Source: Butyrivibrio sp.
GTDB taxonomy: Bacteria; Bacillota; Clostridia; Lachnospirales; Lachnospiraceae
DNA: 39,684 nt
Direction of reading: 5' to 3'
Assembly (NCBI RefSeq): GCF_015056685.1
Contig: NZ_SVFW01000013.1
Coordinates: 41,494-81,177 of the forward strand
Part shown: positions 8,249 to 15,972 of the stretch, one piece after another
Layout of the letters: every line of letters starts with the position of its first letter
Numbering within the stretch: position 1 is the first letter of the stretch
Position numbers and translations under genes: made by a program
The notes under the pieces: model-generated
The model's database searches: none
The model's input: the letters and a program-made list of their open reading frames with translations, nothing else
Told to the model about the DNA's origin: nothing

Positions 8249-9481
8249 TTGCTGGAGATAAAGTCAAACGAAGCAGAAAATGCCTGCAAGATAATTGTCG
8301 TTGGGGTCGGCGGTGCAGGAAATAATGCTGTAAATAGAATGGTAGACGAAAATATTACCGGTGTTGAGTTCATCGGTATAAATACAGATAAGCAGGCACT
8401 TCAGTTATGTAAAGCCCCTAAGCTTTTACAGATCGGTGAGAAGCTTACAAAGGGTCTTGGTGCCGGTGCAAAGCCTGAAATTGGCCAGAAAGCTGCTGAG
8501 GAGAGCGCAGAAGAGATTTCTGCTGCACTTAAGGGCGCTGATATGGTATTCGTTACTTGTGGTATGGGTGGCGGAACAGGAACAGGTGCTGCTCCAGTTG
8601 TTGCAAAACTTGCCAAAGAGATGGGTATTCTTACTGTTGGTGTGGTTACAAAACCTTTCAGTTTCGAAGCTCGTGTTCGTATGCAGAACGCTATGCTCGG
8701 AATATCTAATATCAGGACTAATGTAGATACACTTATTGTTATCCCTAACGATAAACTTCTTCAGATTGTTGACAGACGTACAACTATGCCTGATGCCCTT
8801 AAGAAAGCTGATGAAGTACTTCAGCAGGCAGTTCAGGGTGTTACTGATCTTATTAATGTACCTGCAGTTATCAACCTCGATTTCGCAGATGTACAGACTG
8901 TTATGAAGGATAAAGGCATTGCTCATATCGGTATTGGTACCGGTAAGGGTGATGATAAGGCAGCTGATGCTGTTAAGATGGCAGTTGAGAGTCCACTTCT
9001 TGAGACTAAGGTTAACGGAGCTACAGATGTTATCATCAATATCTCCGGTGATATCAGTCTTACAGATGCTCAGGAAGCTTCTGATTATGTTCGTGGACTT
9101 GCCGGCGATGATGTAAATGTTATCTTTGGTGCAATGTATGATGAGAATAAGACTGATACTTGCACAGTTACAGTTATCGCTACAGGAATTGATGATAAGC
9201 TTATGGCAGCTAAGCCAGCTGCAGCTAGACCGGTTCAGCAGGCAACACCTGTAACACCAGTTTCAATTCCACAGCCTACAGTTAACGTAGCACATGCTAC
9301 AACTGTTACACCATCTTCAGTAGTAACTCCTATCCAGCCTTCAGTAGAGACAATTGGTATTTCTCGTGAGAACAGTGCTGCAGCTCCTAAGCCAAATCTT
9401 GGTATCAACAGACCTACAGATATCAAGAGTACAGTAGAGCCAAAGTCACTTAAAATTCCTGATTTCTTACAGAGAAAGTAA
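8249..9481 (+). CDS. ftsZ: Cell division GTPase FtsZ
   Basis: FtsZ is the tubulin-like GTPase that polymerises into the Z ring at mid-cell. The first GTP-binding block GVGGAGNNAVNRM, the tubulin signature GGGTGTGAAP, and the T7-loop region with NLDFADV are intact. A Thr/Pro/Val-rich linker leads to a C-terminal peptide KIPDFLQRK that binds partners such as SepF. I choose the TTG at 8249 over the ATG at 8225. A strong GGAGGAG (8237-8243) lies five bases upstream of the TTG, and the product then begins MLEIKSNEAENA, the usual start in related Clostridia. This gives 410 residues. Codon use is biased in a way typical of a highly expressed gene. A terminator follows, so ftsZ ends the transcription unit. 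Confidence 0.96.
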   Translation: MLEIKSNEAENACKIIVVGVGGAGNNAVNRMVDENITGVEFIGINTDKQALQLCKAPKLLQIGEKLTKGLGAGAKPEIGQKAAEESAEEISAALKGADMVFVTCGMGGGTGTGAAPVVAKLAKEMGILTVGVVTKPFSFEARVRMQNAMLGISNIRTNVDTLIVIPNDKLLQIVDRRTTMPDALKKADEVLQQAVQGVTDLINVPAVINLDFADVQTVMKDKGIAHIGIGTGKGDDKAADAVKMAVESPLLETKVNGATDVIINISGDISLTDAQEASDYVRGLAGDDVNVIFGAMYDENKTDTCTVTVIATGIDDKLMAAKPAAARPVQQATPVTPVSIPQPTVNVAHATTVTPSSVVTPIQPSVETIGISRENSAAAPKPNLGINRPTDIKSTVEPKSLKIPDFLQRK

Positions 9482-9501
9482 AAATTAACGAAATAGTATT
9501 A

Positions 9502-9538
9502 AAAAGCCTTTTGCAAATTATGCAAAAGGCTTTTATTT
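9502..9538 (+). terminator. Intrinsic terminator after ftsZ
   Basis: AAAAGCCTTTTGCA (about 9502-9514) pairs with TGCAAAAGGCTTTT (9521-9534) around a short AT-rich loop and is followed by a T-rich run. The A-rich 5' side suggests it may work in both directions. Confidence 0.9.
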
Positions 9539-9550
9539 TTGCCAGAACAA

Positions 9551-9559
9551 TGCTACAAT
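9551..9559 (+). promoter_or_regulatory. Putative extended -10 promoter of nrdR
   Basis: TGCTACAAT forms an extended -10 element (TG-N-TACAAT) just past the ftsZ terminator. There is no good -35; the leader to the nrdR start would be about 65 bases. Confidence 0.45.
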
Positions 9560-9631
9560 AGTTTGTGTGGTTGTTTGATTTTTTCACCAATATGTAGTGG
9601 ACATGTCAAATCGGGAAATGGAGGAAAAGTT

Positions 9632-10144
9632 ATGAAGTGCCCATTCTGTGGGAAAGATGATACCAGAGTAATTGATTCAAGACCGGCTGACGATAATACG
9701 TCAATTAGGAGAAGAAGGGTCTGTGATTCCTGTAGCAAGCGTTTTACTACATATGAAAAAGTTGAGACAATACCTCTTATTGTTATCAAGAAGGGCGATG
9801 TGAGAGAACCATATGACAGAGCCAAGATTGAGGCAGGAGTGTTCAGAGCGTGTCATAAGAGACCTGTAAGTGCTGAGCAGATCACTAAAATGGTTGATGC
9901 AGTAGAGACAGAGATTTTTAATATGGAGCAGAAGGAAATCCCCAGCAGATCTATAGGTGAGATTGTTATGGACAAGATGAAGAATCTTGATCCTGTAGCT
10001 TATGTCAGATTTGCATCTGTTTATAGAGAGTTTAAGGATGTGAACACATTTATGGATGAGCTTAAATCAGTTCTTAAGAAGGAAGCAGAGGGGACCATAA
10101 CAGACAGCACAGACAAGAATACACCTCTTTTAAAGAAAGAATAA
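9632..10144 (+). CDS. nrdR: Transcriptional repressor NrdR
   Basis: NrdR is a nucleotide-sensing repressor of ribonucleotide reductase genes. The protein has an N-terminal zinc ribbon with C3, C6, C31 and C34 and the family-specific DSRPADDNTSIRRRR stretch. An ATP-cone domain (about 49-139) then binds ATP/dATP. The frame is open from 9539, but ATG 9632 has GGAGG at 9620-9624 and gives the family's invariant MKCPFCG start. At 170 residues it is about 15-20 residues longer than usual, from a Lys/Thr-rich C-terminal extension. No ribonucleotide reductase gene or paired NrdR boxes were noticed nearby. It lies between two terminators and is probably monocistronic. Confidence 0.95.
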   Translation: MKCPFCGKDDTRVIDSRPADDNTSIRRRRVCDSCSKRFTTYEKVETIPLIVIKKGDVREPYDRAKIEAGVFRACHKRPVSAEQITKMVDAVETEIFNMEQKEIPSRSIGEIVMDKMKNLDPVAYVRFASVYREFKDVNTFMDELKSVLKKEAEGTITDSTDKNTPLLKKE

Positions 10145-10157
10145 AAAGTACAAGTAA

Positions 10158-10190
10158 TAGCCTTGACAACTTATTGTCAAGGCTATATAT
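10158..10190 (+). terminator. Terminator-like hairpin after nrdR
   Basis: A perfect 12-bp stem, TAGCCTTGACAA with TTGTCAAGGCTA (10158-10169 and 10174-10185), has a 4-base loop. The following sequence TATATTTA is only weakly T-rich, so termination efficiency is uncertain. Confidence 0.7.
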
Positions 10191-10219
10191 TTACATACGT
10201 ATTGCTGCGTTGCTTTATA
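10190..10219 (+). promoter_or_regulatory. Possible promoter of the ABC importer operon
   Basis: TTTACA (10190-10195) and TTTATA (10214-10219) are 18 bases apart, upstream of the lipoprotein gene. It is a weak match, supported mainly by position. Confidence 0.3.
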
Positions 10220-10287
10220 TCATGCGCATACGTAGCGAAAAAACAATTTCATAGGAGGAAGATTTTAGCATGATTAGAGGAGATGTT

Positions 10288-11877
10288 ATGAGAAAGGGAG
10301 TATCATCACTTCTGATGATCGTGTTAACAACACTGACTGTTGCATTGAGTGGATGCTCAAGTGACAAGGCAGGGGAATCTGCTTCTTTGGACCAAAGCGC
10401 AGGGGCGAGCACTGAAACAGTGACTGGCACAGCTGATACAGCGTCTGAAGCGGTTGCAGATGATCTTTCTAAGCTTATCGTAGGTATACCTCAGGATATA
10501 AGCGATCTTGACCCTCATTACGCAACGGGGGCTGGAATCAAAGAGGTATTATTTAACGTCTTTGAAGGCCTTGTAAAGCCTGACGCTAGCGGTAATCTTA
10601 TCCCAGCTGTAGCAAGTGAAGTTAACATTTCTGATGACAACAAGGTTTACACATTTACACTTCGCGATGGAATCAAGTTCCATGATGGAAGTCTGGTTAC
10701 AGTGGAGGATATCAAGTATTCTATCGACCGCAACAGGGGCGCTGATGGAAGCGAGCCACTTGTTTCTTCATTTTCCAATATTGAAAGTGTAAATATTATT
10801 GATGACAGCCATGTGGAGATTGTTCTTACAACTCCAAATTCTGAGTTTTTACCACTTCTTACAGTGGCTATCATCCCAGAGAGCAATACAGATCCTGCTA
10901 CTAATCCAATTGGTACAGGCCCTTACAAGTATGTTTCAAGCTCACCACAGGAGAACTTCATTGTTACAAGATTTGATGACTATTGGGGTGATAAGGCATA
11001 CATTAAGGATGTAGTATTTAAAGTTGAGGCTAACTCAGATGCGATCGTACTCGATCTTGAAGGCGGATCACTTGATATGGTTGCCCGTCTTACAAGCGCT
11101 CAGGTAGCTCAGCTTTCAGATAAGTTTGATATTTACGAAGGCACAATGAACCTGGTTCAGGCCATGTACCTTAACAACGCAGTAAAGCCTTTTGATGATG
11201 TTAAGGTAAGACAGGCTCTGTGCTATGCAATAAGCCCTCAGGAGATTATGGATTTTGTTTCTGATGGCGCCGGAACAGAGATTGGTAGTGCTATGTATCC
11301 TTCATTTACAAAGTACTATGATCCAGCTCTTAATGACACTTATAATCAGGATGTAGAGAAAGCGAAAGCTCTTTTGGCTGAGGCTGGTTACCCTGATGGA
11401 TTTACATTTACAATTACAGTTCCATCAAACTATGCGCAGCACGTTGATACTGCACAGGTTATTGCAGAGGAACTTAAGGCTATTGGTGTTACAGCCAATA
11501 TTCAGGAAGTTGAATGGAATACATGGCTCAGTGATGTTTATTCTGACAAGAACTATGAGGCAACAGTTGTAGGCTTTGATGCTTCTACTCTTTCAGCTTC
11601 AGCTCTTCTTGCAAGATATTGCTCAGATTCAAGCAAGAACATGTTCAACTTCAAGAGCGATGCATATGATGCAGCTTATGCAAATGCAGTAGCAACTTCT
11701 GATGATGCTGAAAAGACCAAGTACTATAAAGAGTGCCTTAAGATCCTTTCAGAAGAAGCAGCTAATGTATATATTCAGGACCTTCCTGAGTTTGTTGCTC
11801 TTAATAAGAAATTCACAGGATATGAATTTTATCCTCTTTATGTACAGGATATAGCTAAGATCAGACCTGCACAGTAA
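10288..11877 (+). CDS. Peptide/nickel-class ABC transporter substrate-binding lipoprotein (SBP family 5)
   Basis: This extracellular solute-binding lipoprotein captures substrate for the importer encoded by the next four genes. A lipoprotein signal peptide ends in the lipobox ALSGC (Cys 23 from this start). An acidic Ser/Thr linker follows, then a family 5 domain with VGIPQDISDLDPHYATG, the class motif YTFTLRDGIKFHDGSLVTVEDIKYSIDR, and DDVKVRQALCYAI. The final domain resembles DppA/OppA. Two starts are possible: ATG 10270 with AGGAGG 11 bases upstream, and ATG 10288 with GAGGAGA four bases upstream. I prefer 10288 because it begins MRKG, a cleaner signal-peptide start. The substrate (dipeptide, oligopeptide, nickel or sugar) cannot be told from sequence by eye. 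Confidence 0.9.
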   Translation: MRKGVSSLLMIVLTTLTVALSGCSSDKAGESASLDQSAGASTETVTGTADTASEAVADDLSKLIVGIPQDISDLDPHYATGAGIKEVLFNVFEGLVKPDASGNLIPAVASEVNISDDNKVYTFTLRDGIKFHDGSLVTVEDIKYSIDRNRGADGSEPLVSSFSNIESVNIIDDSHVEIVLTTPNSEFLPLLTVAIIPESNTDPATNPIGTGPYKYVSSSPQENFIVTRFDDYWGDKAYIKDVVFKVEANSDAIVLDLEGGSLDMVARLTSAQVAQLSDKFDIYEGTMNLVQAMYLNNAVKPFDDVKVRQALCYAISPQEIMDFVSDGAGTEIGSAMYPSFTKYYDPALNDTYNQDVEKAKALLAEAGYPDGFTFTITVPSNYAQHVDTAQVIAEELKAIGVTANIQEVEWNTWLSDVYSDKNYEATVVGFDASTLSASALLARYCSDSSKNMFNFKSDAYDAAYANAVATSDDAEKTKYYKECLKILSEEAANVYIQDLPEFVALNKKFTGYEFYPLYVQDIAKIRPAQ

Positions 11878-11907
11878 AGAAAAGTAAGATATAGCGAGGA
11901 ATGCGAT

Positions 11908-12852
11908 ATGAAATATATCATCAAAAAGTTTTTTTCAATGATTGTGACTTTGGTGGTGGTTTCGTTTTGCGTATTCCTCGCTTTTAACGTTATTCCGGGT
12001 GATCCGGCCCTAAGAAAACTTGGAACAGAAGCTTCGCAGGAGCTGATTGAGCAGACGAGACAACAGATGGGACTTAATGATCCGCTTCTGGTAAGATATG
12101 CCAGATGGTTTACCTCTTTTCTTCATGGAGATATGGGAACTTCCTATAACTACAATGTTCCGGTTGCGGGCATGATCATTGATAAGATCCCGATTACTCT
12201 GACAATGGCTATTATGTCATTTTTGCTTACGATTTTGGTGTCAATTCCTCTTGGAATCACTACGGCTAAACATGAAAACGGTCTTCTGGACAAGACGATC
12301 ACCATAACTAATCAGATAATTATGGCGATTCCGCCTTTCTTTTCAGGAATCCTGATCACTTTCATATTTGGAATGATCTTTAAGCTGTTTACTCCGGGAG
12401 GATTCGTATCTTATACAGAAAATATGTCTAAATTTATCAGGTATCTGATCTTCCCTTCAGTTGCCATCGCACTTCCTAAGATTGCAATGACAGTTAAGAT
12501 GCTTAGGTCGAGCCTTCTTGATGAGGCTGAAAAAGATTACACGAGAACGGCCTATAGCAGAGGAAATAATACAAGTGGTGTGCTTTACAGGCATGTACTT
12601 AAAAATGCCATGATACCGGTTATCACATTCCTTGGAATGCTTCTTGCAGACATGGTGGCAGGCAGTATCGTTATTGAACAGGTATTTAGCATTCCCGGAA
12701 TCAGCAGGATTTTGCTGGCGAGTATCAGCAACAGGGATTATCCCGTTGTACAGGCGATCATTATGGGAATTTCAGCCATAGTTATCGTGATAAATCTTTT
12801 CGTAGATATAATTTACAGAATAATCGATCCAAGAATTGAGATAGCAGAGTGA
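11908..12852 (+). CDS. ABC transporter permease, DppB/OppB type
   Basis: This 314-residue inner-membrane permease has the DppB-family start (IIKKFFSMIVTLVVVSFCVFL) and six predicted membrane segments. It carries NVIPGDPALRKLG and LLVRYARWF in the first external region, and the cytoplasmic EAA-like loop DYTRTAYSRGNNTSGVLYRHVLKNA that docks the ATPase. It pairs with the next gene product to form the translocation channel. An RBS (GCGAGGAATG) precedes ATG 11908, 31 bases after the lipoprotein gene. Confidence 0.93.
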   Translation: MKYIIKKFFSMIVTLVVVSFCVFLAFNVIPGDPALRKLGTEASQELIEQTRQQMGLNDPLLVRYARWFTSFLHGDMGTSYNYNVPVAGMIIDKIPITLTMAIMSFLLTILVSIPLGITTAKHENGLLDKTITITNQIIMAIPPFFSGILITFIFGMIFKLFTPGGFVSYTENMSKFIRYLIFPSVAIALPKIAMTVKMLRSSLLDEAEKDYTRTAYSRGNNTSGVLYRHVLKNAMIPVITFLGMLLADMVAGSIVIEQVFSIPGISRILLASISNRDYPVVQAIIMGISAIVIVINLFVDIIYRIIDPRIEIAE

Positions 12853-13664
12853 TGAAGGATTTCTTAAAAAAGCTGAAAAAAAATCCCTACATGATAGCGG
12901 GATTAATAATAACAGGGCTAATAGTACTCCTTGTAGTAGTGGGAATATTCTGGATGCCCTATGAACCTACCAAGATGAGTGCAACAGAAAAGCTTCAGGG
13001 CATTTCTTTTAAGCACCTTATGGGAACTGATAACATGGGACGTGATGTGTTCAGCAGAGTTATGTATGGAAGCAGGATCACGCTCCTTATAGCTATTGGA
13101 ACCGTTTTGATAGGTGCAGGTGTGGGAACCATAATAGGCGCACTTACAGGATACTACGGAGGAGCCTTTGATGAAGTTGTAATGAGAGCTATAGATGCTC
13201 TTTTTGCCTTCCCAAGTATTCTTTTGGCACTTGTTATTGTCAGTGTATTTGGAACCGGATGGTCACAGCTTCTTTTATCCCTTGGAATTGCCTTTGTACC
13301 TAGCTTTGCAAGGATAGTAAGAGGCGAGGTCTTAAGAGTAAAGAGCATGGACTACATAGAGAGTGCCAAGCTTCAGGGAGTGTCAGATATCAGAATGATA
13401 TTTGTTCACATACTTCCTAATATTAAAAATGTTTTAGCTTCTTCAATCCTTATTGGATTTAACAATGCAGTCCTTGCCGAAGCTGGTCTTAGCTACCTTG
13501 GAGTAGGTTCACAGCCTCCTTTTGCAAGCCTTGGTAAAATGCTTTCAGATGCGCAGCAGTACATGTTTACAGTGCCCAGCATATGCTTATGCCCGGGAAT
13601 TGTAATAGTACTTATGGTTTTAGGATTTTCCTTTTTGGGAGAAGGTATCAGAAGATGGAAATAA
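12849..13664 (+). CDS. ABC transporter permease, DppC/OppC type
   Basis: This 271-residue second permease has an N-terminal membrane segment (about 16-35), the DppC-class sequence HLMGTDNMGRDVFSRVMYGSR, five further membrane segments, and an EAA-like loop (MDYIESAKLQGVSDIRMIFVHILPN). Its first ATG overlaps the end of the previous gene (ATGATG at 12849-12854 around the TGA stop), so the two permeases are probably translationally coupled. Confidence 0.93.
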   Translation: MMKDFLKKLKKNPYMIAGLIITGLIVLLVVVGIFWMPYEPTKMSATEKLQGISFKHLMGTDNMGRDVFSRVMYGSRITLLIAIGTVLIGAGVGTIIGALTGYYGGAFDEVVMRAIDALFAFPSILLALVIVSVFGTGWSQLLLSLGIAFVPSFARIVRGEVLRVKSMDYIESAKLQGVSDIRMIFVHILPNIKNVLASSILIGFNNAVLAEAGLSYLGVGSQPPFASLGKMLSDAQQYMFTVPSICLCPGIVIVLMVLGFSFLGEGIRRWK

Positions 13665-14455
13665 TACTGGATGTAACAGATCTTCATATAGAATTTCATG
13701 ATCATGAGCTTCCTGAAACTGTAGTAGAGGACTTTGATCTGATGCTTGGCAAAGGGGAAATTGTGGGCATTGTAGGTGAGTCAGGTTCAGGAAAAAGCAT
13801 GAGTGCCCTGGCAATTGCAGGTCTTTTGAACAGGCATTCCATGGAAAAAACAGGAAAGATAATGTTTAACGGCGACAATCTTCTTACCTGTAACAGAAAT
13901 AAGCTAAGGACCTATCAGGGCGATGAGATTTCAATCATTTTCCAGGAGCCGATGACTTCTCTCAATCCGGTTAAAAAAATCGGTTGGCAGGTGGAGGAAC
14001 CTCTTTTTATCCATCATCCCCAGATAAGTAAGGCTGATAGGAAAAAGAGAGCTATTGCGATGCTTGAATCTGTTGGACTGGAAAATGCAAGCGATGTTTA
14101 CAATATGTATCCTCATGAACTCTCAGGCGGAATGAGGCAGAGAGTTATGATCGCAGCTGCAATGATAGGCAATCCGCAGATCCTGATTGCTGATGAGCCG
14201 ACTACAGCGCTGGATGTCACTGTACAGGCTCAGATTGTAGAGCTCCTTAAAAAGCTTAACAGAGAAATGGGAACATCGATTATTTTTATTTCCCATGATC
14301 TTAGTCTTGTCAGACAGCTTTGCCAGCGAGTTATTGTTATGCAGAAGGGCGTGATTGTGGAAACAGGAAATACAGAAAATGTATTTAGAAACCCCAGGGA
14401 CCCATATACTAAAAAGCTCATAGCTGCCATACCTAAAATTGATCTTGGAGATTGA
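13655..14455 (+). CDS. ABC transporter ATP-binding protein, DppD/OppD type
   Basis: This 266-residue cytoplasmic ATPase of the importer has Walker A GESGSGKS at 41-48, a Q-loop in IIFQEPMTSLNP, the signature LSGGMRQR, Walker B ILIADEPTTALD and the H-loop ISHDLS. The reading frame is open from 13583, but ATG 13655 is chosen: it follows GGGAGAAGG, overlaps the permease gene by only ten bases, and gives a normal N-terminus (MEIILDVTDLHIEF). The C-terminal oligopeptide-transport extension is short here (ending AAIPKIDLGD), which is slightly abbreviated for DppD. Confidence 0.92.
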   Translation: MEIILDVTDLHIEFHDHELPETVVEDFDLMLGKGEIVGIVGESGSGKSMSALAIAGLLNRHSMEKTGKIMFNGDNLLTCNRNKLRTYQGDEISIIFQEPMTSLNPVKKIGWQVEEPLFIHHPQISKADRKKRAIAMLESVGLENASDVYNMYPHELSGGMRQRVMIAAAMIGNPQILIADEPTTALDVTVQAQIVELLKKLNREMGTSIIFISHDLSLVRQLCQRVIVMQKGVIVETGNTENVFRNPRDPYTKKLIAAIPKIDLGD

Positions 14456-14468
14456 AAGGTCTGCGAAT

Positions 14469-15224
14469 ATGGAAGAATCAAAGGTACTTAAGGTAGAGAA
14501 CCTTAACGTATATTATAAAAACAGAAAAAGAAAGCCTTTTTCAGGGCAGAGGAAGATCCATACTCTCTATGATGTCAGTTTTGAGATGGAAGAGGGTGAG
14601 GTTCTTGCTATAGCAGGTGAGAGTGGTTGCGGAAAATCAACTCTTGCAAGGGCGATAGTAGGTATCAATGAGGATTACACCGGCACTTTGTGGCAGAAAT
14701 ATGATGGACCTCAGATGGTGTTTCAGGATCCGTACAGCTCGCTTAATCCGGCCAAGAAGATTGGATGGCTTTTGGAAGAACCGCTAAAGGTAGATAAAAA
14801 GCGCAAGTGGACAAGTCAGGAGCGCAAAAAGAGAGTCGAAGAAATTATGGGGGAGATAGAGCTTCCTCTGGAGATGCTTGACAGGTACCCTTCTCAATTG
14901 TCAGGGGGACAAAGACAGAGAATATGTATCGGGATAGCACTTATGAGATCGCCGAGGTTATTGATCGCTGATGAGCCTGTATCAGCTCTTGATGTTACGA
15001 TCCAGGCGCAGATAATGGAACTTCTGCAGAACCTTCACAAGAGGCTTGGAATTTCCATTATATTCATTTCCCACGATCTTAGAGTCGTGTATCAGATAAG
15101 TGATCATGTGATGATCATGAAATCAGGAAGAGTCGTGGAATATGGAAAGACCCGCGATGTTTATAAGAATCCTCAGGATGAATATACTGTCCAGCTTCTT
15201 AAAGCTGCAGGAATCCGTCAGTAA
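14469..15224 (+). CDS. ABC transporter ATP-binding protein, DppF/OppF type
   Basis: The second importer ATPase is 251 residues. It has Walker A GESGCGKST starting at residue 50, MVFQDPYSSLNPAKK, the signature LSGGQRQR, Walker B LLIADEPVSALD and the H-loop ISHDLR. An insert of basic residues (YKNRKRKPFSGQRK) lies before the first strand, as in DppF/OppF. I prefer ATG 14469, 13 bases after the previous stop with GAAAGG upstream, over the ATG at 14439, which overlaps the previous gene. It is the last gene of the importer operon; no clear terminator follows. Confidence 0.92.
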   Translation: MEESKVLKVENLNVYYKNRKRKPFSGQRKIHTLYDVSFEMEEGEVLAIAGESGCGKSTLARAIVGINEDYTGTLWQKYDGPQMVFQDPYSSLNPAKKIGWLLEEPLKVDKKRKWTSQERKKRVEEIMGEIELPLEMLDRYPSQLSGGQRQRICIGIALMRSPRLLIADEPVSALDVTIQAQIMELLQNLHKRLGISIIFISHDLRVVYQISDHVMIMKSGRVVEYGKTRDVYKNPQDEYTVQLLKAAGIRQ

Positions 15225-15308
15225 ATGGCAATTTATTTATAAAATATAAAAAGGATTAAATTATTCTTAAATAACGTTCTGACCGCCTAAAATGGTACTT
15301 TATTCCCA

Positions 15309-15314
15309 TATAAT
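15309..15314 (+). promoter_or_regulatory. Possible -10 element before the 138-residue gene
   Basis: A perfect TATAAT lies about 85 bases upstream of the start, with no convincing -35. A directly repeated AATGGTA (about 15290 and 15313) flanks it, which could be a regulator site. Weak. Confidence 0.3.
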
Positions 15315-15397
15315 GGTATTAAGAGATTCAGAAAAGTATCCGATATTCTTTTTGAAAGTGATTGTGGAAATAATTACAGGAAAGGAGGCAGGACGTT

Positions 15398-15814
15398 ATG
15401 GCATTAAATAGATTAGGAAATAGCCTTTCAGGTTACAATGCATATAATATCCCGCCAGCCAGTGACAGGAGCGCGCAGATTGCTCCGGTAAAAGAAGCAC
15501 AGGATACCAGCGTAGAGCTCGGCGAACCTAAACAGCAAGAGAAAAAGATGGATCTTACTGTTGAGGTACCTAAAAGAGATAATGCCTCCATTGAAAATGT
15601 TGCTATTTCTTTAGGAGTGTATGATGGCATTTCAGTTGATCTCTTTGGCGGAGACGGAATTGCATCAAATGATATGAAACAGGCAATTTCAGGAATGAAA
15701 AAGGATCATATCCTTCACGAGTATCAGTACTTTGTAGGAAACAAGGATATGACCGGCAAGGCTGCCAATGTTATTTCAGGAACAGAGGATGGACTTGTTA
15801 TTAAACTTAACTGA
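15398..15814 (+). CDS. Uncharacterised 138-residue protein
   Basis: I do not assign a family. The protein is soluble, with no signal peptide or membrane segment. Residues 1-60 are low-complexity and polar (ALNRLGNSLSGYNAYNIPP, KQQEKKMDLTVEVPKRD). Residues 61-138 look like a compact folded domain: ENVAISLGVYDGISVDL, DMKQAISGMKKDHILHEYQYFVG and TEDGLVIKL. It has a strong RBS (AAAGGAGG, about 15381-15388) and its own terminator, so it is a free-standing and probably well-expressed gene. The disordered start plus small C-terminal domain resembles an adaptor or structural component, but that is a guess. Confidence 0.8.
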   Translation: MALNRLGNSLSGYNAYNIPPASDRSAQIAPVKEAQDTSVELGEPKQQEKKMDLTVEVPKRDNASIENVAISLGVYDGISVDLFGGDGIASNDMKQAISGMKKDHILHEYQYFVGNKDMTGKAANVISGTEDGLVIKLN

Positions 15815-15830
15815 TATATTGGAAGTGTTG

Positions 15831-15856
15831 AAGCTACCGCTTGCGGTAGCTTTTTT
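15831..15856 (+). terminator. Intrinsic terminator after the 138-residue gene
   Basis: AAGCTACCG (15831-15839) pairs with CGGTAGCTT (15844-15852) around a 4-base loop and runs into TTTTTT. Confidence 0.92.
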
Positions 15857-15866
15857 CATGCCCGTC

Positions 15867-15905
15867 CCTCTGACTTGCCTCTGACCTTCTAACCGTTCCT
15901 CTGAC
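15867..15905 (+). repeat. Three short direct repeats of CCTCTGAC
   Basis: CCTCTGAC occurs at 15867-15874, 15878-15885 and 15898-15905, in the gap between the terminator and the aroE-aroK fusion. No function can be assigned. Confidence 0.5.
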
Positions 15906-15972
15906 TCCCTTGCGTTACAGGTGAATTAAAGGTAAAATTTACTGAATAAGATAAGCGCGCGGGGTGAGAGTT

